From: Aggregatilinea lenta
Lineage (GTDB): Bacteria > Chloroflexota > Anaerolineae > Aggregatilineales > Aggregatilineaceae
Direction of reading: 5' to 3'
Assembly: GCF_003569045.1 (NCBI RefSeq)
Contig: NZ_BFCB01000001.1
Span: 713,189-777,188 of the forward strand
DNA length: 64,000 bases
Shown here: piece by piece, positions 27,172 through 36,489 of the stretch
How the letters are laid out: the number at the start of each line of letters is the position of its first letter
Position numbering within the stretch: the first letter of the stretch is position 1
Notes under the pieces: model-generated
Databases searched by the model: none
What the model saw: only the letters and a program-made list of their open reading frames with translations
What the model was told of the DNA's origin: nothing
Position numbers and translations under genes: made by a program

Positions 27172-27537
27172 ATGAGCCGGATACTCGTTGCTGAAGATGA
27201 GCCGCACATTCTCCTGCTCATCCAGCGCAAGCTGGAATCGGCAGGGCATACCGTGATCGCCACCGGCGACGGGAACGACGCCCTGCAGATCGCCCTGAAC
27301 AGTCGCCCCGATCTGCTGCTGCTGGACATCATGCTGCCGGGGCGCGAAGGCCTGGAAGTATGCAGCGAGGTCAAAGCCGCCTATGGGCTGGACGCGCCGC
27401 CGGTGATCCTAATCTCGGCGCTGGGCCAGCAGGATGACGTGGAAGTGGGCATGGCCGCCGGGGCGGACGACTACGTCATCAAGCCCTTTTCGCCGCGCGT
27501 GCTGCTGGAGCGCGTCGAGCAGGCGTTGTATAAATAG
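27172..27537 (+). CDS. Single-domain CheY-like response regulator
   Basis: A 121-residue receiver domain only. It has the acidic pair in VAEDEPHI, phospho-acceptor Asp52 in LLLLDIMLPG, Ser in LISALGQ and Lys in DDYVIKPFSP. Without an output domain it probably acts by protein interaction or as a phosphate sink for the kinase encoded just upstream. ATG at 27172. It closes the three-gene signalling cluster. Confidence 0.92.
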   Translation: MSRILVAEDEPHILLLIQRKLESAGHTVIATGDGNDALQIALNSRPDLLLLDIMLPGREGLEVCSEVKAAYGLDAPPVILISALGQQDDVEVGMAAGADDYVIKPFSPRVLLERVEQALYK

Positions 27538-27649
27538 TCCGAAATAACGCTTCAGGACAGAACAAAATATTAAAAACGTAAAAAACCTCTTAAATCGCAC
27601 GCTTGAATTGTCAGAGAATCGTTTAGTAATGTGATCCGTAATCTCTAAC

Positions 27650-27770
27650 AGGTAAAATGGAGTTACATTTGAGGTGGAAATGCTCCCGGCCCAAATCCCG
27701 CTTACCCTAGAGCATCTCTTCCCCACCCCGTCCATCTCAAATGTAAAGGACCGTACCCCGGTCCTTTTTG
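27650..27770 (+). ncRNA. Candidate structured RNA or leader with terminator
   Basis: The 395-base gap 27538-27932 has no convincing ORF but holds a nested structure. An outer 11-bp stem TTACATTTGAG / CTCAAATGTAA (27663-27673 and 27736-27746) encloses an inner 6-bp stem ATGCTC / GAGCAT (27680-27685 and 27710-27715) with possible extra pairs between GTGGAA and TTCC..CAC. Directly after it, AAAGGACCG / CGGTCCTTT (27745-27753, 27759-27767) plus a T run forms a rho-independent terminator. A TAAAAT at about 27653 could be a -10 but lies close to the stem. It could be a free small RNA or an attenuator for the gene at 27933. No known RNA family was recognised. Confidence 0.5.
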
Positions 27771-27932
27771 TTTGCCTTTAGATTCTTCAGCGGCGTATCG
27801 CGAATGTCGTTTTCGTTCAAGGCTACGGCTTTGATATGTTGTATTCTGTGACTGTAAAGCACGAAAAAGGGAACGACCAGGACCAAAGACTCTGCGAACC
27901 GCAGGATGAAGGGCTATTTTCAGGAGGATTGA

Positions 27933-28379
27933 ATGCGATTCCATGCGACCATTCAACAGACGGGTAAGACAACGACCGGCATTCAGGTTCCGCAGGAAGT
28001 CATGGAAAGCCTTGGTAGGAGTAAGCGGCCCAAAGTGCGCATCACGATCAACGAGTATACCTATCGCAGTAGCGTGGCCCCGATGGATGGCGTGTTCATG
28101 ATCCCGGTCAGTGCTGAGGTTCGTTCGAATGCGGGTGTCGCGGGCGGTGACGAAGTGGATGTCGGCATCGAACTCGACACCGAGCCGCGCGAGGTGAGCG
28201 TGCCGCCGGACTTTGCCGCCGCGCTTGAGGGTGACGCCGCTGTCAAGCAGTTCTTCGAAGGATTATCCTACAGCAACAAACAACGGCATATTCTCTCTAT
28301 TGAGGGGGCAAAGACCGCCGAGACACGCCAGCGGCGCATTGACAAAGCGATCCACACGCTGCGAGAGGGCAAAGCATAA
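27933..28379 (+). CDS. YdeI/OmpD-associated-type protein with DUF1905 domain
   Basis: A 148-residue soluble protein. The N-terminal beta-barrel-like half (FHATIQQTGKTTTGIQVPQE, KVRITINEYTYRSSVAPMDG) matches the DUF1905 pattern. The C-terminal helical half (ALEGDAAVKQFFEGLSYSNK, AKTAETRQRRIDKAIHTL) matches the YdeI tail. Family members are linked to stress or bacteriocin tolerance, but the biochemical role is unknown. The ATG at 27933 has AGGAGG about six bases upstream. It follows the candidate structured RNA by 160 bases and ends 18 bases before a convergent gene. Confidence 0.8.
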   Translation: MRFHATIQQTGKTTTGIQVPQEVMESLGRSKRPKVRITINEYTYRSSVAPMDGVFMIPVSAEVRSNAGVAGGDEVDVGIELDTEPREVSVPPDFAAALEGDAAVKQFFEGLSYSNKQRHILSIEGAKTAETRQRRIDKAIHTLREGKA

Positions 28380-28397
28380 GTATCCGTTGCTGTCCGG

Positions 28398-30260
28398 TTA
28401 TTCCACATCTACGCTGCCGATGACAGCGTAATCGCCCGCCGGTGTGGCGTCCTGCGTGACGGCGAGCGGTTGGCCGTCGCCGTACCAGTACACGCGTACG
28501 CCGACCTGATAGTCGCCGGGCGGCAGACCCGCCGGAACGGTCAGAGTGTGTGCGTCATAGTAGACGTTCCCTGGCTGCCAGCCGCTCGTCGGCGCGTGGC
28601 CGTCCAGCGGCGAGCTGTCGTGCTGCGCGACCGATGCGCCGTTCGTGTCCATCAGGAACACCGACACGCTGTAGTCGAGCGGCGGGGTTTGGGCGGCGGA
28701 CCACCACAGCGCCACGTCGACTGCGTCGCCCGGCGCGGCGGTGAGTGGGACGTCCGCGCGGTGCAGCGCGAACAGATCCCCGAAGGCCGCGATTTCACTG
28801 GACGGAATCTTGTCGTAGCGAAAGCTGTAGAGCGGCGTGCCCAGGTGATCGACCGGCAGCGCCGCCGTGCGCTCGAACCCGGCCTGCTGGATCAGGCTGC
28901 CGTACTCATCCAGCGGCGCGTCACCCCAGTAGATCAGCCAGAAGGCGTCCTGGTGGTTCAGGTAGTCGAGCAGCGTGGGCAGGAACAGCGTTTTGTAAGT
29001 GTCGCGCCATTCACGCAGCGAGACACGCGGCGTGTCCACGCCCATCTGCCGGTCCACGTAGTAGCGCGCGGGGAAGTCACCCACCCAGATATCCATCAGC
29101 ACCGGCTCGTCGTCCAGGTGATACTGCGTGACGTTGTGGACTACCGCGCGCCAGTCGGGGTAGTGCCGTCGCGCATCGACCGTGGTCAGCCCGACCGCGA
29201 CGATCACCGTCACCAGGAACAGCCGCGCGGTGCGCTCCAGGTTGGTCAGCCCGTGCGCGATCAGCAGCGCGATCGCGGGTACGATCAACAGAAAGTTGCG
29301 CTCGGTGAGGAACTGGCTGCGCGAGTTGATGTAAACTGTGAGGCCGGTCATCAGCGCGATCCACAGCGCGGGATAGAGCGTGGACCACACCGGACGCAGA
29401 CTCACCCTCGGCCACGCGCCGCGCCGCGCAGAGACCAGCGTCACCAGCCCCAGCAGCATCAGCCCGGCCATCAGCCCATAATGGCTGCCGAATAACACCT
29501 GCCGGACGGCCCGGTACGTCTCGATGCTGTTCGGCACGGAGTTCTGGTAATAAAGCGGGTTGTCCCAGCGTACGTCATTCTGGCGAATGACGACCGGCAG
29601 CCACGGCAAAAAACCCAGACCGACCGCGCCCAGCAAAAACACGCCCTGCGCCAGCTTCGCGCGCGGACGCACGCAGATCAGCAGGTGGAGGCCTTGGGCA
29701 ATCAGCACGAACGCGCCGAGGTAGTGCGTGTATATCAGTGCCAGCGACGTCAGCACCCATCCGACCCGGCTGGCCCGCGTGGAACGGCGCACCCAGCGCA
29801 CGTAAAACAGGCTGGACAGCACGGCCAGCGTCGCCATCAGTGCGTAGTGGCGCACCTCCTGCGAGAGGTCGATGTGCAGGTCGGCCAGGGCCAGCAGCAG
29901 CGCCGCCAGTACGCCCGCGTTCGCGCCGAACAGCGCTCGGCCCAGCGGCGCGATGCCCGCCACGGCCACCACGCCGATCAGGATGCCGAAGAAGCGCGTG
30001 GCGAACTCCGTCTCGCCCGCCACGCCGCGCCACAGGTGGAACAGCACGAAGTACAGCGGCGGGTGCTGGTCATAGACCATCGTGCGCACCACGTCGCCCA
30101 CGCCCGGCCCCTTGCTGAGCAGCATGGTCCACCCCTCGTCCTCCCACAGGCTGCGGATCCCGGCATCGTGCGTGCGTAGCGCAAACGCCAGCAGGAGGAT
30201 CAGGGTGAGCAGGGCAAGCCGCCCTCTGTTTGAGACAGCCGGGAAAATGCGGTGATCCAT
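28398..30260 (-). CDS. Glycosyltransferase family 39-type (PMT/ArnT-like) membrane protein
   Basis: A 620-residue polytopic protein. The first extracytoplasmic loop has GIRSLWEDEGWTMLLS, where acidic residues occupy the GT-C catalytic position, then YDQHPPLYFVLFHLWR, typical of PMT-like enzymes. About ten helices follow, including VLAALLLALADLHIDLSQEV and LIVPAIALLIAHGLTNL. The C-terminal 130 residues form a soluble beta-rich domain (DVALWWSAAQTPPLDYSVSV, LPPGDYQVGVRVYW). It should transfer a sugar from a polyprenyl phosphate donor to an external acceptor, fitting the mannosyltransferase encoded at 9823-10590. ATG at 30260 is preferred over TTG at 30269. Confidence 0.85.
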   Translation of the reverse strand: MDHRIFPAVSNRGRLALLTLILLLAFALRTHDAGIRSLWEDEGWTMLLSKGPGVGDVVRTMVYDQHPPLYFVLFHLWRGVAGETEFATRFFGILIGVVAVAGIAPLGRALFGANAGVLAALLLALADLHIDLSQEVRHYALMATLAVLSSLFYVRWVRRSTRASRVGWVLTSLALIYTHYLGAFVLIAQGLHLLICVRPRAKLAQGVFLLGAVGLGFLPWLPVVIRQNDVRWDNPLYYQNSVPNSIETYRAVRQVLFGSHYGLMAGLMLLGLVTLVSARRGAWPRVSLRPVWSTLYPALWIALMTGLTVYINSRSQFLTERNFLLIVPAIALLIAHGLTNLERTARLFLVTVIVAVGLTTVDARRHYPDWRAVVHNVTQYHLDDEPVLMDIWVGDFPARYYVDRQMGVDTPRVSLREWRDTYKTLFLPTLLDYLNHQDAFWLIYWGDAPLDEYGSLIQQAGFERTAALPVDHLGTPLYSFRYDKIPSSEIAAFGDLFALHRADVPLTAAPGDAVDVALWWSAAQTPPLDYSVSVFLMDTNGASVAQHDSSPLDGHAPTSGWQPGNVYYDAHTLTVPAGLPPGDYQVGVRVYWYGDGQPLAVTQDATPAGDYAVIGSVDVE

Positions 30261-30484
30261 GCAGACCAATCGCTTTCAAAGTGGATTCACCGCGATTGTA
30301 CCGCACGCGGAATGGCCCGCAACGGGCCACCTATTCGCGTGATTTAAAAATTTCAATTTCGCGCCAACAATTTCTATCAGGAAAATTTACGCTCTTCAGC
30401 CTGGGAACCATTACTTTAGTACAGGGTTGTGCTATGCTTGAGATATCCAGCGAGAGAAGTGGTTTCTCAAGTGAGAATTGATCG

Positions 30485-30940
30485 ATGCTTCCCGAATATA
30501 ACGATAGTTATACACGCATCTGGTGGAATGACAGCGAGGTGGTGTTTATCGCCTGGACCGAGTCAGCGCTCGTGTTCCGCTGGCCGGAAGGCGCGCATAA
30601 CAATCGCGGGATCATCCAGCTTCCGCGCGGCGCGACCCGGCGGCTAGCCCAGCGCGGCATCCTGCGCATCGACGGCGACGCGCCCGGCTGGTTCTACGGA
30701 CGCATAACAGCCCCGGTCGAGTGGGAAGAACTGCCGCCCGCGCGCCCGGCTGCACCGCCGCCTCCACCGCCACGACCTACGCCCGCCCGGATGCCCCGGC
30801 CCGCGCTGCGTGACATCGTCGGGCGGATCATCCGCAAGCTGACCGGCGACGACGAGCTGCGACCCCTCAGAGCAAGCGCAGCTGCTGGGCCGGACGTCGA
30901 CCATCCAACAGTACGTATGGTACGGCCCGGCTCGCGTTGA
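30485..30940 (+). CDS. Hypothetical protein with proline-rich linker
   Basis: A 151-residue protein. The N-terminal 80 residues form a possible beta fold (YTRIWWNDSEVVFIAWTESA, GWFYGRITAPVEWEEL). A linker of poly-proline (ARPAAPPPPPPRPTPARMP) leads to a short basic helix (LRDIVGRIIRKLTGDDELR). I do not recognise the family. The last 74 bases overlap the 3' end of the convergent radical SAM gene, so the C-terminus is uncertain. The upstream gap 30261-30484 is AT-rich and contains a plausible -10 (TATGCT), which supports expression. Confidence 0.58.
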   Translation: MLPEYNDSYTRIWWNDSEVVFIAWTESALVFRWPEGAHNNRGIIQLPRGATRRLAQRGILRIDGDAPGWFYGRITAPVEWEELPPARPAAPPPPPPRPTPARMPRPALRDIVGRIIRKLTGDDELRPLRASAAAGPDVDHPTVRMVRPGSR

Positions 30941-32015
30941 CGATCCCCGCCGCCTGAAGCGCGGACACGTCCCGCAGCGGTGTTTCTCGCCGCGCGGCGA
31001 CGATGCGCTCGGCGCTCTTGATCCCAATCCCCGGAATACGCATCAGTTCCTGTGGCGATGCAGTGTTGACCTCGACCGGTGCTTCGGCGAGGTTTTGTTC
31101 CGCCCACGCCTGTTTCGGATCCTGGTTCAGCGGCAGATCGCCGTCCGCCATGAACGGCAGTTCCTCCGTCTCGAAGCCGTAATCGCGCAGCAAAAAGCTG
31201 GCCTGATACAGCCGCAGTTCGCGGACCGGATCGGTGGGCGGGGCGTTGTCCAGCGGCGTATCGATCACCGGGCTGAACGCGGAAAAGTACACACGCGCGA
31301 GCTTGAGCTGGCTGTAGAGCATGCCGGTCGTGCTGAGCAACTCTACGTCTCGCTCGCCCGCCGGACCCACCACGAACTGCGTCACGCTGCTGGCGCGCAG
31401 GCCCCCGCCGCTCTGCTGGCGCAGCTCCTCGACCCACTTCAGGCGCGTCAGCAACTCGTCCGCGAACCACTTGCCCGGCGCGAGCCGTTCCAGGCGCATG
31501 GCATTGGGCGCTTCGAGGTTGATCGAGACGCGGTTCGCCAGCTTCATCGCGGCGCGCACCTGATCGCGCTCCGCGCCCGGCATCAATTTGAGGTGGATGA
31601 AACCGCGAAACTTGTACTTCTGGCGCAGGATCGTCGCCGTGTCGATGATCTTGTCCTGGCTGGTGACGCCGCCGCGAATGATGCCCGACGACAGAAACAT
31701 GCCTTCCACCGCGCGCTTGCGATAGAGTTCCATGAATCCGCTGGCGATGTCGTCGGGGGAAATGGTGCGGCGCTTCATCTGCGTGCGGCCCGCGCGGAAG
31801 GGGCAGTAAAAACAGCCGCGCTCGCAAGCAGTGGTGGTCATCGTCTTCAGCACGGCCATCTGGCGGCTGCCCGCCGTGACGTGCGACACGCAGCCGCTGA
31901 GGTCGACCGGCCCGCGCGATCCCCGGCGCGCCGTGCGCTCCTGCTGCGGCGCATCCCCGACCGGCTCGAATTCCGTCGTGCCGCGTGTTGCTTCGAGCAG
32001 CTCGTGACCATCCAT
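30867..32015 (-). CDS. Radical SAM protein with C-terminal helix-hairpin-helix (putative DNA repair/modification)
   Basis: A 382-residue protein. The radical SAM cluster motif is CERGCFYC (C-x3-C-x2-C), close to the N-terminus, followed by a TIM-barrel region (GMFLSSGIIRGGVTSQDKII, RVSINLEAPNAMRLERLAPG). The C-terminal 70 residues hold a helix-hairpin-helix DNA-binding unit (LMRIPGIGIKSAERIVAARR). This combination matches the putative DNA modification/repair radical SAM family, whose usual partner, a uracil-DNA-glycosylase-like protein, is not adjacent. The promoter contains a LexA-type box (32062-32073), strengthening a link to DNA damage. The start is the ATG at 32015. Confidence 0.87.
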   Translation of the reverse strand: MDGHELLEATRGTTEFEPVGDAPQQERTARRGSRGPVDLSGCVSHVTAGSRQMAVLKTMTTTACERGCFYCPFRAGRTQMKRRTISPDDIASGFMELYRKRAVEGMFLSSGIIRGGVTSQDKIIDTATILRQKYKFRGFIHLKLMPGAERDQVRAAMKLANRVSINLEAPNAMRLERLAPGKWFADELLTRLKWVEELRQQSGGGLRASSVTQFVVGPAGERDVELLSTTGMLYSQLKLARVYFSAFSPVIDTPLDNAPPTDPVRELRLYQASFLLRDYGFETEELPFMADGDLPLNQDPKQAWAEQNLAEAPVEVNTASPQELMRIPGIGIKSAERIVAARRETPLRDVSALQAAGIVNASRAVPYVLLDGRRPAQQLRLL

Positions 32016-32053
32016 AGTTCCAGGCTCCGCGACTCGATGGAAATGGTAGAGAA

Positions 32054-32082
32054 AGTATACCGAACTTATGTTCTAACTGCAA
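32054..32082 (-). promoter_or_regulatory. LexA-type SOS box in the promoter of the radical SAM gene
   Basis: On the minus strand TTGCAG (32077-32082) and TATACT (32054-32059) are 17 bases apart. Within the spacer lies GAACATAAGTTC (32062-32073), an exact match to GAAC-N4-GTTC. This is the LexA (DinR) consensus of Gram-positives, also reported for the Chloroflexi member Dehalococcoides. LexA bound here would block RNA polymerase. Confidence 0.7.
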
Positions 32083-32227
32083 CTCCTGAATCATTCCCGC
32101 GTATAAAGAATTGGTTGGGGAACATCTGCCGGTCCGGCGGGGGTTTGATAGTTCATTGCTGCCTCACTTCACCTCATCTTGCCTGCGGACTGGCCTCTTT
32201 AACTTCCCTTGCATCTGGAGTAGAACC

Positions 32228-34147
32228 ATGCGTATGCGTTCGGTCATTCCCGTACTGTTCGCGTGCCTGCTGGCCGTGTCATCTGTCCTGCCGGCCTTTG
32301 CCCAGGATGGCGATACCGTGCCGCGCTTCGAGCCTGCGCCCTGCCCGTTTGACACAACCCCAGGGATGGCCGTGGAGTGCGGGTTCGTCGTCGTGCCCGA
32401 AGAACACGGCAATCCCGACAGCGACACGATTCGACTGTCGGTGGTGCGCTTCCCGTCGCAGAGCGCCACGCCGCAGCCCGATCCGCTAATCATGCTGTCC
32501 GGTGGCCCTGGCGAAAAGACGACCGCGTACGCGCTCAATATGACGACCGTCTTCAGCCCGATTTCGCCCGACCGTGACCTGATCGTGTTCGATCAGCGCG
32601 GCGTGGGGCTGTCTGAACCGGCGCTCGACTGCCCGGAATGGGTCGAGATGCAGTATGACCTGCTGGACGATGCGCCCGATCCCGAAGCCATGACGCGCGA
32701 AACGTTCGAGTCGCTGGCGGCGTGCGGGGCGCGTCTGGAGAGCGAAGGTTATAACCTCTCGGCGTACAATTCGTTGGAAAACGCGGCGGACGTGGCCGAT
32801 ATCGTGACCGCGCTCGGCTACGAGCAGGCCAACCTGATCGGCATCTCCTACGGATCGCAGCTTGCGCAGTTCGTCATGCGCGATTACCCCGACGTGGTAC
32901 GCAGCGCGATCATCGACTCGGTGCTGCCTATCGACGAGAGCTTTTTCATCTCGTCACTGGATACCAGCTATGCGGCGGGCAGCCATTTGCTGGAAGCCTG
33001 CGCCAACGACGAGACGTGCAACACGGCCTACCCGGATCTGCGCCAGGTGTTGTTCGACGCGGTGGATCGCCTCAACGCCGACCCTGTCCCGATGACGTTG
33101 ACCGATCCGATGTCCGGCGAGACATACGACAGCTATCTTGACGGCAACGGCGTGATGAACATGCTGATGTTCTACCTGTACCAGTCCCCGACCATCCCCA
33201 TGTTGCCCAGCGTGATCTACGACGTCAGCCAGGGCAACTACGAGGCGATCACCCAGCTCAACAGCTCGGCGCTGATCTCGCTGAACACGCTCAGCCGGGG
33301 CATGGAATACTCGGTGTTCTGCGCGCAGGATCTCGTTGGCCGCACGCCGGAAGAATACCTTGAGCGGCTGAACAGCCTGCCCCCTCAGGTGCGCGGCCCG
33401 CTGGACATCGAAGTCCAGATGGAATACGGCCCGTTTGAAACGTGCGCGCAGTGGCCCGTCGAGCCGCTGGACGCTGCCGACCTGACGCCGCTGGTGACGG
33501 ATCAGCCCGTACTGGTGCTGGCGGGCGAGTTCGATCCCGTGACGCCGTTCAGCCACGCTGAGCACGTCGCCGCCAACCTGAGCAATGCGTACCTGTACGA
33601 GATCCCGGCGGTGGGCCACAGCGTGCTGGTCGCCAGCCCCTGCGCGGACTCGATTGCGACGCAGTACATCGACGATCCGTCCACCGAGCCGGACACCTCG
33701 TGCATTGATGCGCTGCCTCCGGTCGAGTTTTACGTGCCGGGGCAGGCGATCTCTATGGGTCGCATGCAGAATGACACGTTTGGCATCACGGGCCTGATCC
33801 CCGATGGCTGGCAAGAACTGTCGCCGGGCGTGTATGCCGAGTCGATGATGAGCCAGAGTGTGCTGCTTGAGCAGGCGCTGCCCGGCGACGAGGCGGCCAT
33901 CACCACGCTGCTGGCGCAGCAGTTGGCCCTGGCATCCTTCCCCGATCCGGACGGCACGCGCGAGGCCAATGGCCTGACCTGGACGCTCTATTCATTGGAC
34001 ATGCAGGGCCAGCCCGCGAATCTGGCGGTCACGTCTTCGAACGGGACGGGTTATCTGATCCTGCTCATCACGACGCCGACGCAGCAGGCGGACTACTACG
34101 AGCAGATCTTCCTGCCCGCCGTGGATGCGCTAACGCCGGTCGGGTAG
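32228..34147 (+). CDS. Secreted alpha/beta hydrolase, S33 tripeptidyl-aminopeptidase-like
   Basis: A 639-residue protein with a signal peptide (MRMRSVIPVLFACLLAVSSV, cleavage near AFA-QD). The alpha/beta hydrolase core shows the oxyanion region MLSGGPGEKT, VFDQRGVGLSEP, and the nucleophile elbow GISYGSQLAQF (GxSxG). The late Asp and His are seen in VLAGEFDPVTPFSHAEHVAA and VGHSVLVASPCADSIA. The fold with a C-terminal TAP-like segment matches secreted proline or tripeptidyl aminopeptidases. The last 130 residues (GRMQNDTFGITGLIPDGWQE onward) form an extra domain. The ATG at 32228 has GGAG seven bases upstream, better than the frame's start at 32111. Confidence 0.85.
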   Translation: MRMRSVIPVLFACLLAVSSVLPAFAQDGDTVPRFEPAPCPFDTTPGMAVECGFVVVPEEHGNPDSDTIRLSVVRFPSQSATPQPDPLIMLSGGPGEKTTAYALNMTTVFSPISPDRDLIVFDQRGVGLSEPALDCPEWVEMQYDLLDDAPDPEAMTRETFESLAACGARLESEGYNLSAYNSLENAADVADIVTALGYEQANLIGISYGSQLAQFVMRDYPDVVRSAIIDSVLPIDESFFISSLDTSYAAGSHLLEACANDETCNTAYPDLRQVLFDAVDRLNADPVPMTLTDPMSGETYDSYLDGNGVMNMLMFYLYQSPTIPMLPSVIYDVSQGNYEAITQLNSSALISLNTLSRGMEYSVFCAQDLVGRTPEEYLERLNSLPPQVRGPLDIEVQMEYGPFETCAQWPVEPLDAADLTPLVTDQPVLVLAGEFDPVTPFSHAEHVAANLSNAYLYEIPAVGHSVLVASPCADSIATQYIDDPSTEPDTSCIDALPPVEFYVPGQAISMGRMQNDTFGITGLIPDGWQELSPGVYAESMMSQSVLLEQALPGDEAAITTLLAQQLALASFPDPDGTREANGLTWTLYSLDMQGQPANLAVTSSNGTGYLILLITTPTQQADYYEQIFLPAVDALTPVG

Positions 34148-34172
34148 ACGTCTCGCTCCTGTTCATCCGAAC

Positions 34173-34210
34173 AAAAACGCTCCGAGCCATCACACTCGGA
34201 GCGTTGATTT
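34173..34210. terminator. Bidirectional terminator between convergent genes
   Basis: An 11-bp stem AACGCTCCGAG / CTCGGAGCGTT (34176-34186 and 34195-34205) is flanked by A and T runs. It serves both the S33 hydrolase gene and the converging deformylase gene. Confidence 0.88.
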
Positions 34211-34234
34211 TGTGCGGTATTCGGTGCGGCGCGG

Positions 34235-34801
34235 TTATTCGCCGGAGTTGACCCCAGCCTGCTCGCCGCGCAGCGAGATTTCCTCGTCGTATTCCTCGTC
34301 TTCACGCACGCGCCACATCCGCTTGGCGTGGTCAATGTACAGTACGCCATCGAGGTGATCGATCTCGTGCTGGAAGACGCGCGCCAGCCAGTCTTTGGTC
34401 TTGATGCGGATTTCCTTGCCGTGGCGGTCCACGCCGCGCACGGTCACAGCCGTCTTGCGCTCGACTTCGCCGTAATAGCCGGGGATGGACAGGCACGCTT
34501 CGATGCCGTCCACCGTCTCGCGCGATTCTCGCACGATTTCCGGGTTAATGACGACGTACAGCACGCCGGCCTGATCGCCGTATTCTTCTTTGGATTCCTC
34601 GTCGTCCGGCAGGCGCACCACGATCACGCGCTGGCTGACGGCCACCTGTGGCGCGGCCAGACCCACACCGGGCGCATCCATCAGCGTATCCACCATATCG
34701 TCGATCAGCGTTTGCAGCACCGGATCGGCGATGTTGGTGACCTTGTACGCGCGCTTCCGCAAGATGGGGTTGTCGGGATAAATAATGGTCCGCACTGCCA
34801 T
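34235..34801 (-). CDS. def: Peptide deformylase
   Basis: A 188-residue metalloenzyme that removes the formyl group from nascent protein N-termini. Motif 1 is GVGLAAPQVA, motif 2 EACLSIPG and motif 3 QHEIDHLDG; the Cys and the two His bind the metal and the Glu is catalytic. Motif 2 is usually EGCLS, so the Gly-to-Ala change is a small oddity. The C-terminal 25 residues (EDEEYDEEISLRGEQAGVNS) are an acidic extension. The start is the ATG at 34801, and transcription ends in the shared terminator at 34173-34210. Confidence 0.95.
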   Translation of the reverse strand: MAVRTIIYPDNPILRKRAYKVTNIADPVLQTLIDDMVDTLMDAPGVGLAAPQVAVSQRVIVVRLPDDEESKEEYGDQAGVLYVVINPEIVRESRETVDGIEACLSIPGYYGEVERKTAVTVRGVDRHGKEIRIKTKDWLARVFQHEIDHLDGVLYIDHAKRMWRVREDEEYDEEISLRGEQAGVNSGE

Positions 34802-34931
34802 AATCGTCTACTTCCTACCTTGTTCGCTTCTGTTAAAGCCGATTGTAGCGGATTGAGCCGGGAACGTAAAGCGTGACCAGGGGTTTTTGAGGTGTTTCTT
34901 ACTTTATGTCATTTACGACAAGTCAGCGGCG

Positions 34932-34960
34932 TTGAGCTTTGCTCTTAACTGCGCTATCCT
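34932..34960 (+). promoter_or_regulatory. Promoter of gatB
   Basis: TTGAGC (34932-34937) and TATCCT (34955-34960) are 17 bases apart, 55 bases before the gatB ATG. Confidence 0.45.
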
Positions 34961-35015
34961 CTAGGCGGAATCCGCTAGCATTTGTGACCGCACACGACCC
35001 AAACGAGATCCGTCC

Positions 35016-36467
35016 ATGACCGCCTACGAACCTGTCATCGGCCTGGAAGTCCACGCCGAGCTTGAAACGCGCTCCAAGATGTTCTGCGGCTGCGCGGTGG
35101 TGGACAGCACCACCGGCGAGCCGAACCGCGCCGTGTGCCCCGTCTGCCTGGGCATGCCGGGCGCGCTACCGGTCATCAACCGGCAGGCGGTCGAGTTCGC
35201 GCTGATGGTGGGGCTGGCGCTGCACTGCGAGATCCCCGCCTTCAACCAGTTCGCGCGCAAGAGCTACTTTTACCCCGACCTGCCCAAGGGCTACCAGATC
35301 AGCCAGTTCGAGTATCCGCTGGCGATCAACGGCTGGCTCGATATCGATCTGCCGGACGGTTCCACCAAGCGCATCGGGATTCGCCGCGCGCACCTGGAAG
35401 AAGATGCGGGCAAGCTGACGCACGTGAACGGGCACAGTCTGGTGGACCTCAACCGCGCGGGCGTGCCGCTGCTGGAGATCGTGTCCGAGGCGGACATGCG
35501 CAGCGCGGAAGAAGCCGAAGCCTACGCACGCAAGCTGCGCACGATTTTGCAGTACCTGGGTGTGAACAGCGGCGACATGAGCAAGGGCGTGCTGCGTTTC
35601 GAGTCGAACGTCAGCGTGCGCCCGGTTGGCTCGGACGAGCTGCGCACACGCACGGAAATCAAAAACCTGAACAGCATCCGCGCCCTGACGCGCGGCACGG
35701 AGTACGAGATCGCGCGCCAGACGAAAGTCTGGGAATCGGGCGGTGAGGTGCAGCAGGCCACAATGGGCTGGGACGAAGCCCGGCAGGTGACGGTTGTGCA
35801 GCGCGTCAAGGAAAGCTCCGACGACTACCGCTACTTCCCGGAGCCGGATCTGCCCATCGTCGAGATCAGCCGCGAGTGGGTGGATCGCGTCCGCGCGGCG
35901 CTGCCGGAACTGCCCGACGCGAAGGAAACGCGCTTCATCGAGGCGCTGGGCCTGACGCGCTACGACGCGGCGGTGTTAGTCGCGGAGCGGGCCGTCGCGG
36001 AGTATTTCGAGGCGGCGGTGCAGGCAGGCGGCGATCCCAAGCAGGTCGCCAACTACCTCACCGGCGACCTGTTCCGCCTGATGAACCAGGAAGGCCGCGA
36101 GCGCGAAGAAATCGGCGGGATCAAGCTAACGCCACAGGCGCTCGCCAAGCTGGTGACGCTGGTGCAGCAGGGCACGATCAATCACGGCGTCGCCAAACAG
36201 CTCATGGAGTCGATCTATGCCGAGGGCGGCGATCCGGCGGCGCTGGTCGAGCAGCGCGGGTTGGCCCAGGTCAGCGACGAGAGCGTGCTGTCGGAGGCGG
36301 TCGCGGCGGCGCTGGACGAAAATCCCGACGAAGTCGCGCGCTACCTGGCGGGCGAGGACAAGCTGATCCAGTTCCTGATGGGCAAGGTGATGCGCGCGCT
36401 GCGCGGCAAGGGCGACGCGCAGGCGATCCAGCGTTTGCTGGCCGAGCAATTAGAGGCGCGGCGGTAA
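35016..36467 (+). CDS. gatB: Aspartyl/glutamyl-tRNA amidotransferase subunit B
   Basis: A 483-residue protein of normal length. It starts with [20 protein letters not shown] and has the zinc-binding cysteines in CGCAVV and CPVCLGMPG. Core motifs are [53 protein letters not shown] and [16 protein letters not shown]. The C-terminal GatB/YqeY domain runs to the end ([39 protein letters not shown]). With GatA and GatC, not seen here, it amidates Glu-tRNA-Gln or Asp-tRNA-Asn. Start ATG at 35016. Confidence 0.97.
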   Translation: MTAYEPVIGLEVHAELETRSKMFCGCAVVDSTTGEPNRAVCPVCLGMPGALPVINRQAVEFALMVGLALHCEIPAFNQFARKSYFYPDLPKGYQISQFEYPLAINGWLDIDLPDGSTKRIGIRRAHLEEDAGKLTHVNGHSLVDLNRAGVPLLEIVSEADMRSAEEAEAYARKLRTILQYLGVNSGDMSKGVLRFESNVSVRPVGSDELRTRTEIKNLNSIRALTRGTEYEIARQTKVWESGGEVQQATMGWDEARQVTVVQRVKESSDDYRYFPEPDLPIVEISREWVDRVRAALPELPDAKETRFIEALGLTRYDAAVLVAERAVAEYFEAAVQAGGDPKQVANYLTGDLFRLMNQEGREREEIGGIKLTPQALAKLVTLVQQGTINHGVAKQLMESIYAEGGDPAALVEQRGLAQVSDESVLSEAVAAALDENPDEVARYLAGEDKLIQFLMGKVMRALRGKGDAQAIQRLLAEQLEARR

Positions 36468-36489
36468 CGCGACACTCTTTCACAGCACA

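Noticed and set aside
27663-27746. Small SRP RNA or 6S RNA
   Set aside because: No GGAAGGAAGCA-type SRP core and the central bubble and length do not match 6S RNA.
30694-32094. 466-codon frame over the radical SAM gene
   Set aside because: Shadow frame; the CxxxCxxC and HhH motifs are in the 30867-32015 frame.
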